A DNA stretch of 64,000 bases from CALINF01 sp039980455 (GTDB lineage Bacteria > Pseudomonadota > Gammaproteobacteria > Pseudomonadales > Halieaceae), in assembly GCA_039980455.1 (NCBI GenBank), contig JBDXCG010000003.1:1364001-1428000 (forward strand), given 5' to 3'. The translations under genes and the position numbers were made by a program. Shown piece by piece: positions 59,214-64,000 of this stretch (its first letter is position 1; each line of letters opens with the position of its first letter). Under the pieces are notes generated by a model that searched no databases, was not told the origin of the DNA, and saw only the letters and a program-made list of their open reading frames with translations.

Positions 59214-60728
59214 ATGCAGGAGATATCTCTAATGCTAAGAAGGCAATTACTCACACGCGGCACGGTGGCACTCGCGCCATTGCCGCTAATCAGCAACCCG
59301 CTTTATGCGGCGATAAAGGCCGGTAACAACCCCACTGATCGTGATCTGGAAGGCATTACACTGGCAGGAAAGGAGATAACCTTGCCCGCCGCCTCTGTGC
59401 GCGAGCTAGCCGACGGCCTGCGCGGAAATGTACTGCTGCCGGGCAGCTCTTCCTACGAGGAATCCCGGCAACTGCTTAATCCTTCTTTCAACAAACATCC
59501 CGCGCTGGTGGTAAAGGCCAGCGGCGCTGCCGATGTTAGTAGGGCAGTACAATATGCCGCTGATCGCTCGCTGTTACTGGCAGTAAAGTGCGGTGGCCAT
59601 AGTGCTTCGGGCAAATCGACATGCGATGGTGGTCTGCAGATTGACCTGTCTGAACACAGGGGTGTTTACGTTGACCCCATAAAAAAGACTGCGCTCGTAG
59701 CCGGTGGCAGCCTGCTGGCAGAGCTGGATCATGAATCCATGGCGCACGGGCTGGTCACCACTGCAGGTACGGTATCGCACACCGGCGTAGGCGGGCTAAC
59801 ACTGGGTGGCGGATTTGGTCGATTGGCCAGGAAGTTTGGGCTCACCATTGACAATCTATTGGCGGTGGAGATGGTTACGGCCGATGGTCAGATTCGTCAT
59901 GCCAGTGAAGAACACAATACCGATCTATTCTGGGCCGTTCGTGGCGGTGGCGGCAATTTTGGCGTGGTAACAGCGTTTAAGTTTCAGCTACATGATATGC
60001 AGCCTGATGTGGTCGCGGGCAGCTATATGTTCCCTTTCAACCAGGCACTACAGGTACTGGAATTCTTCGGTGAGTTTTCTGCACAAGCACCTGATGAGCT
60101 CCACATAGGCGCCGGTATCTCTGCATTTCCTGGGCGCGACCCCATGGTTTCCATCAACGTTGTCTACGCCGGTGACCCGGCGGAGGCTCAACGGGTTATT
60201 GCGCCTATCGAAAAGGCAGGTAGCCTGATCAAAAGTTCGGTAAAGCAATGGGATTATCTAGCTCTACAGCAATCTAGCGACCAAGATGATCCGCGCGCCA
60301 ATGGGTCATACATGAAGTCCGGGTTCGTGCCCGAGGTTACGCCCACACTTGCGCGCGCAATGGTCGACAATTTTGAACCCGACCCAACCCGCGCGACCTG
60401 GATGGCCACACAGCAGTCAGGCGGTGCGATCAACCGCATCGCTCCCGACGCAACCGCCTTTGCTCATCGCGATATCGGGCACAATATCCTGTCATTTGTG
60501 GGCTGGCCGTACGGCAGTGACGCCAGCCAGCATATTGCCTATATCAAACAGTACTGGAACGCAGTAGAACCCTTCACCGCTGGCTTCTACAGCAATGATG
60601 TCTTCACCGAAGACCAGAATATGATCAATAGCAATTACGGCAGCAACTATCTGAAACTCGCTGCCCTCAAGGGACGCTTTGACCCTGAAAACCTGTTTCG
60701 TCTCAATACCAATATCGAGCCCGCATAA
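59214..60728 (+). CDS. exported FAD-linked oxidoreductase, berberine bridge enzyme type
   Basis: A 504-residue flavoprotein. A twin-arginine-like leader (LRRQLLTRGTVALAPLPLI) is followed by the FAD-binding PP-loop CGGHSASGKSTCDGGLQIDL, where the His of GGHS would attach covalently to FAD; the second Cys attachment site in the VGGLTLGGGFG segment is missing, so mono-covalent attachment is expected. WAVRGGGGNFGVVTAF and the C-terminal BBE block NYGSNYLKLAALKGRFDPEN complete the fold. GGAAGG lies 7 bases before the ATG. It is exported, unlike most relatives, and may oxidise a phenolic, sugar or alkaloid-like substrate. Confidence 0.9.
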   Translation: MQEISLMLRRQLLTRGTVALAPLPLISNPLYAAIKAGNNPTDRDLEGITLAGKEITLPAASVRELADGLRGNVLLPGSSSYEESRQLLNPSFNKHPALVVKASGAADVSRAVQYAADRSLLLAVKCGGHSASGKSTCDGGLQIDLSEHRGVYVDPIKKTALVAGGSLLAELDHESMAHGLVTTAGTVSHTGVGGLTLGGGFGRLARKFGLTIDNLLAVEMVTADGQIRHASEEHNTDLFWAVRGGGGNFGVVTAFKFQLHDMQPDVVAGSYMFPFNQALQVLEFFGEFSAQAPDELHIGAGISAFPGRDPMVSINVVYAGDPAEAQRVIAPIEKAGSLIKSSVKQWDYLALQQSSDQDDPRANGSYMKSGFVPEVTPTLARAMVDNFEPDPTRATWMATQQSGGAINRIAPDATAFAHRDIGHNILSFVGWPYGSDASQHIAYIKQYWNAVEPFTAGFYSNDVFTEDQNMINSNYGSNYLKLAALKGRFDPENLFRLNTNIEPA

Positions 60729-60856
60729 CGAACGGACCGATCATCAGGTTTATCGCGCAACTTTGTCTAACGAGGGTACGCCTGAGTGTTTAAAGTTAGC
60801 GCTCATTCCTGTAAAACTATACGGATTCCACAAGGTCCGGCCGGGAGCCACCGCGT

Positions 60857-61309
60857 ATGAAAACACTGAAAGTTAATGGCGCGTCATTCAACGTAGACGC
60901 TGATGAATCTACCCCCCTGCTTTGGGTTATACGAGAGCAGCTGGGTATGACGGGTACCAAATTTGGGTGTGGTATCGCGGTTTGCGGCGCTTGCACAATT
61001 CATATCGACGGCAATCCGGTGCGAGCCTGCGTCATGCCACTGGCAGCGGTCAATGAGGGTAGTGAAATCACAACCATCGAAGGCCTATCCGACAAAGGTG
61101 ATCACCCTGTGCAGCAGGCCTGGGCCGAGCTGGATATTCCACAGTGCGGCTATTGTCAGCCTGGCATGATGATGGCTGCAGCCAGCCTGCTGGATAGCAA
61201 CCCCGACGCCACCGATGCGGACATAGATAACCAGATTACCAATATCTGTCGGTGCGGCACGTTTGGGCGTGTTCGCAAGGGTATACATCTGGCCAAGACG
61301 AAAGCTTAG
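60857..61309 (+). CDS. [2Fe-2S] subunit of a molybdenum hydroxylase (IorA-type)
   Basis: A 150-residue electron-transfer subunit with two [2Fe-2S] clusters. The plant-type cluster has Cys38, Cys43, Cys46 and Cys58 (FGCGIAVCGACTIHI, VRAC), the second has Cys97, Cys100, Cys131 and Cys133 (QCGYCQPGMMMAA, ICRCGTFGRVRKG). That is the arrangement of isoquinoline 1-oxidoreductase alpha subunits and other small xanthine-oxidase-family subunits. It lies 12 bases before the large subunit on the same strand. It relays electrons from molybdenum to an acceptor. Confidence 0.93.
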   Translation: MKTLKVNGASFNVDADESTPLLWVIREQLGMTGTKFGCGIAVCGACTIHIDGNPVRACVMPLAAVNEGSEITTIEGLSDKGDHPVQQAWAELDIPQCGYCQPGMMMAAASLLDSNPDATDADIDNQITNICRCGTFGRVRKGIHLAKTKA

Positions 61310-61321
61310 GGAGAACAGAAG

Positions 61322-63514
61322 ATGATCGAAAAACACAGTATCTCGCGCCGCGGCTTTCTGATTGGAACGACTGCCGCCGGTATCGGTATGTCTATCGGGT
61401 TTTTTCCTTCTACTGCCTCAAGCAGTGACGGTAAACCGGATCTGGATGAGGTAACCGCTTGGGCTCAAATTGCTCCGGACGACACGGTAACCATACGTAT
61501 TGCCCGCTCGGAAATGGGCCAGGGCACGCTAACCGGCCTCGCGCAGCTGGTAGCTGAGGAGCTTCAGTGCGATTGGAACAAGGTAACGTGGGAGTTCCCT
61601 ACGCCTGGGGAAAACCTGGCAAGAGAGCGTGTCTGGAAGGACTTCTCAACTGGCGGCAGCCAGGGTCTCCGTGCCAGTCAACAATACGTGCGCGAAGGTG
61701 GTGCAGCAGCGCGAATGATGCTTATTCAGGCAGCCGCTGAGAAATGGGGTGTAAAAGAGTCTGAGTGTTCCGCGCTGAACAGCGTGATAACGCATGAACC
61801 CACGGGCAGAACCACAACATTCGGTAAGATGGCTGCAGCAGCCTCCAAGCTTCCCATTCCAGACAAAGTTGCACTGAAGGATCCCAGCGAATGGACCATA
61901 GCAGGTAAGCCACTTAAGCGACTGGACACGGCAGATAAGCTGACCGGTAAATTAGTCTATGGCGCCGATATCACCCTGCCGGGAATGTTGTTGGCCAGTA
62001 TCAAGGATTGTCCAGTGTTGGGCGGCAAGCTTGTCAGCTACGACGAGTCAGCGATCAAAGACTTACCTGGTGTTCGCGGTGTAGTAAAAGTGGAAACTGC
62101 CGTCGGTACCAGCGGCGTAGCGGTTGTGGCGGATACCTGGTGGCAGGCCAATACTGCACTGGAAAAACTGCCCATCAAATGGGACCTAGGGCCCAATGCA
62201 GACTTCAATGATGAGCAACTCAATGAGCTGCTTGTCAGCGGCCTGGATGCGGATGAAGCGTACCGAGGTAACTGGGAAGGCGATATCGACGTTGCGTTCA
62301 GCAAGGCCGACAAGATGGTTGAGGGTATCTACAAGTGCCCATCTCAAAATCATGCCCCCATGGAGCCTATGAATGCTACTGCAGTATGGCAGGAGGACAA
62401 GTGCGAGGTGTGGTGTCCCACGCAAAACGGCGAATCTGCGCTAGCAGCAGCCTCAGAAGCGTCGGGAGTGGACATCGAGAAATGTGACGTGCATAAAACA
62501 ATACTCGGTGGCGGCTTTGGAAGGCGAGGAGCACCAGACTATGTTCATCAGGTTATAGCAATCGCCAAGGCTTATCCTGGTACACCCATAAAGCTGCAGT
62601 GGTCGCGAGAAGAAGATCAACGCCACGGCTTTTATCATCCCACCACGATGGCAAATATGCGCGGCAGTCTTGACGCGCAGGGCAACCTGACCGGACTACA
62701 CATGCGGATTTCCGGGCAATCTATTCTGGCTGCCCTGCTACCCCATCTACTCGCCGACGGTGCCGACTTCGCTACTTTTCAGGGCGTGGTAAAAGGTGGA
62801 TTGAACCCCCGTATGGATGATCACCAAATCAGCTACGACTTCCCCAACCTGCTGGTTGATCATGCGATGCGTAACCCCCCTATTCGACCGGGATTCTGGC
62901 GCGGCGTGAACGTTAATCAAAATGCAATCTACCTCGAGTGCTTCATGGACGAGCTCGCCCATGCAGCAGGCCGCGATGCATTGGAGTTCAGACTGGCACA
63001 CATGAAGGAAAAGCCTAAAAATGCAGCCGTACTGAAAGCTGTTGCCGAAAGATCAGGCTGGGGCAATGATGATGGCAAGTCCAGAGGGCTAGCGACACTT
63101 TACGCCTTTGGCAGCTACGTGGCGGCCTGTGCAGAAGTGACGGTAGACAGTGCCGGTAAACTCAAAATTGACCGTATTGTGGCGGCGACAGACTGCGGTA
63201 CTGCCGTTAACCCCCAACAGATCGCTGCGCAGATCGAAGGGTCATTTGTCTATGGATTATCTGCAGCGCTCTATGGAGAAATTACCTTCGAAGATGGCCA
63301 GGTACAGCAGGACAACTTCCACACTTACCCGTCGATGACGATCAAGGATATGCCGGTAGTGGAATCCATCGTGATGCCTTCTGGCGGTTTCTACGGAGGT
63401 GTAGGAGAGCCTACGATTGGTGTTGCCGCACCAGCGGTGCTGAACGCAATTTTTGCAGCGACGGGCAAGCGCGTAAGAACGCTTCCCCTGAAGGACACCA
63501 ATCTGAGAGCGTGA
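61322..63514 (+). CDS. molybdopterin-binding subunit of a molybdenum hydroxylase (IorB-type)
   Basis: A 730-residue catalytic subunit with twin-arginine signal (ISRRGFLIGTTAAGIG), so it is folded in the cytoplasm and exported with its [2Fe-2S] partner. SEMGQGTLTGLAQLVAEELQ and FSTGGSQGLRASQQYVREGG near 60-125, then GGGFGRRGAPDYVHQV near 395 and GGFYGGVGEPTIGVAAPAV near the end are molybdopterin contacts. The catalytic Glu is in the VGEPTIG block. GGGAG precedes the ATG. As an aldehyde- or isoquinoline-type hydroxylase it would insert water oxygen into an N-heterocycle or aldehyde. Stop and next ATG overlap by one base. Confidence 0.93.
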   Translation: MIEKHSISRRGFLIGTTAAGIGMSIGFFPSTASSSDGKPDLDEVTAWAQIAPDDTVTIRIARSEMGQGTLTGLAQLVAEELQCDWNKVTWEFPTPGENLARERVWKDFSTGGSQGLRASQQYVREGGAAARMMLIQAAAEKWGVKESECSALNSVITHEPTGRTTTFGKMAAAASKLPIPDKVALKDPSEWTIAGKPLKRLDTADKLTGKLVYGADITLPGMLLASIKDCPVLGGKLVSYDESAIKDLPGVRGVVKVETAVGTSGVAVVADTWWQANTALEKLPIKWDLGPNADFNDEQLNELLVSGLDADEAYRGNWEGDIDVAFSKADKMVEGIYKCPSQNHAPMEPMNATAVWQEDKCEVWCPTQNGESALAAASEASGVDIEKCDVHKTILGGGFGRRGAPDYVHQVIAIAKAYPGTPIKLQWSREEDQRHGFYHPTTMANMRGSLDAQGNLTGLHMRISGQSILAALLPHLLADGADFATFQGVVKGGLNPRMDDHQISYDFPNLLVDHAMRNPPIRPGFWRGVNVNQNAIYLECFMDELAHAAGRDALEFRLAHMKEKPKNAAVLKAVAERSGWGNDDGKSRGLATLYAFGSYVAACAEVTVDSAGKLKIDRIVAATDCGTAVNPQQIAAQIEGSFVYGLSAALYGEITFEDGQVQQDNFHTYPSMTIKDMPVVESIVMPSGGFYGGVGEPTIGVAAPAVLNAIFAATGKRVRTLPLKDTNLRA

Positions 63515-63855
63515 TGACGGGGCAGCGTTCATCGTTGTTACTGATGCCAGCCGTTCTACTGCTGGCATCTTGTACCTCTGCGCCCTCTCCACCTGCTGCA
63601 ACTTCTGAATCGATCAAACTGCGCGAAGGCACCAGCACGGCAGCTACGCTGGCCGCCACCTGCAGCGGCTGCCACACGCCAGGAAGTAATGGCGATGCTA
63701 TTGTATCGCTCGATGGCTATACCAGTGAGCAAATCTATACTGGGTTTCAGCGTTATCGTCAGGATCCCAATGGCGCTACTGCCATGCATCGAATGGCGCG
63801 AGGTTATAGCACGCAACAGGTTCAAGAGATTTCAGACTACCTGGGGAAGCCATGA
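63514..63855 (+). CDS. class I cytochrome c, lipoprotein
   Basis: A 113-residue cytochrome c with signal peptide and lipobox LLASC (Cys20), so it is anchored to a membrane. One heme-binding site is CSGCH (Cys50, Cys53, His54), with AMHRMARGYS supplying the axial Met. The C-terminal helix EISDYLGKP closes the fold. ATG at 63514 overlaps the stop of the molybdenum subunit by one base; a GTG one codon earlier is open. Its stop overlaps the next start by four bases (ATGA). It resembles the c553 subunit of flavocytochrome c and is the likely electron acceptor of the cluster. Confidence 0.92.
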   Translation: MTGQRSSLLLMPAVLLLASCTSAPSPPAATSESIKLREGTSTAATLAATCSGCHTPGSNGDAIVSLDGYTSEQIYTGFQRYRQDPNGATAMHRMARGYSTQQVQEISDYLGKP

Positions 63856-64000
63856 CCCAGTTATCTCGCAGGCGCTTTACATCCGCCATCACAGCCGTTG
63901 GGCTCGCAGGTTTGATACCTTCGCAACTCGTTGCGAAAACCAGCTCAGCCAAGCTGGTAGTGATCGGCGGTGGATTTGGCGGTGCAACAGCGGCGCGCTT
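63852..64000 (+). CDS. exported FAD-dependent oxidoreductase, flavocytochrome c sulfide dehydrogenase type (partial)
   Basis: The first 49 residues are in the window. They begin with a twin-arginine leader (LSRRRFTSAITAVGLAGLIP) and then the FAD loop KLVVIGGGFGGATAAR. That combination, directly behind and overlapping a small c-type cytochrome gene, is typical of the flavin subunit of flavocytochrome c (FccB-like/SoxF) proteins. The rest lies outside the window, so the sulfide-quinone-type active cysteines cannot be checked. Coupled by a 4-base overlap. Confidence 0.8.
   Translation, partial: MTQLSRRRFTSAITAVGLAGLIPSQLVAKTSSAKLVVIGGGFGGATAAR

Noticed and set aside
1..64000. CRISPR arrays, insertion sequences, prophage or integrative elements
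   Set aside because: No regularly spaced repeats, transposase, integrase or phage structural genes were seen; base composition and packing are uniform.

Overview
The window looks like chromosomal DNA of a free-living, aerobic, probably marine gammaproteobacterium of intermediate GC content. That is inferred from gene content: a wax ester synthase, a Baeyer-Villiger monooxygenase, a quinohemoprotein alcohol dehydrogenase, an isoquinoline-oxidoreductase-type molybdoenzyme, FbpABC-type iron uptake, and Gammaproteobacteria-type TruC, FieF, YchJ and DUF3192 proteins. The Cellvibrionales (Halieaceae or Spongiibacteraceae) seem most likely, but no rRNA or marker gene settles this. I saw no insertion sequence, prophage, integrase or CRISPR array. 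About 60 protein genes and one tRNA-Ala(GGC) fill nearly all the sequence. Only one gene-free stretch exceeds 300 bases (13943-14329).

Layout. 1-9.9 kb: a partial YchJ gene, then mostly single genes (GNAT acetyltransferase, fatty acid desaturase with a divergent AraC regulator, DUF1801, exported HAD phosphatase, alpha/beta hydrolase, VOC protein, NAD(P)-binding protein, membrane protein, nitrilase). 9.9-13.9 kb: a tightly overlapping four-gene operon (DUF3348-type, MotA/TolQ-like protein with a long tail, MotB/OmpA-like protein, DUF2894-type) that looks like an ion-driven, peptidoglycan-anchored motor of unknown function. 14.3-17.6 kb: a sulfatase with a divergent AraC regulator and a cupin. 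17.7-22.2 kb: tRNA-Ala, a DUF4345 membrane protein, a DUF3192 lipoprotein, and an ABC exporter followed by a stand-alone LanC-like cyclase. 22.3-30.3 kb: sdaA, a wax ester synthase/DGAT coupled to a lipase, an SDR, a tandem GST_N protein, gltX and an exported cyclase-family hydrolase.

30.3-41.2 kb: an unusual protein with a C-terminal Rieske domain, a sulfotransferase-like orphan, a PQQ/heme c alcohol dehydrogenase, a nitronate-monooxygenase-like enzyme, an MddA-like methyltransferase, small ABM and VOC proteins, TesB and a DsbA-fold protein. 41.2-46.5 kb: hydrolase, SDR and Baeyer-Villiger monooxygenase on the minus strand, divergent from an AraC regulator coupled to a lone cyclic-nucleotide-binding domain; this resembles an alcohol-ketone-ester degradation module. 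47.5-51.3 kb: an Fbp-type iron(III) ABC transporter with a palindromic Fur-box candidate overlapping its promoter. 51.2-56.9 kb: truC, a GPH sugar transporter, fieF, and a Na/Pi cotransporter coupled to a small coiled-coil protein. 56.9-59.0 kb: kynU coupled to an exported hydrolase. 59.2-64 kb: exported redox enzymes (berberine-bridge-type flavoprotein, IorA/IorB-type molybdoenzyme, cytochrome c lipoprotein, flavocytochrome-c-type flavoprotein), the last cut by the window end.

The most interesting observations are the stator-like operon, the LanC/ABC pair without a visible peptide, the C-terminal Rieske protein with its orphan neighbour, and the redox cluster at the end. All assignments come from reading motifs by eye; no searches were run.
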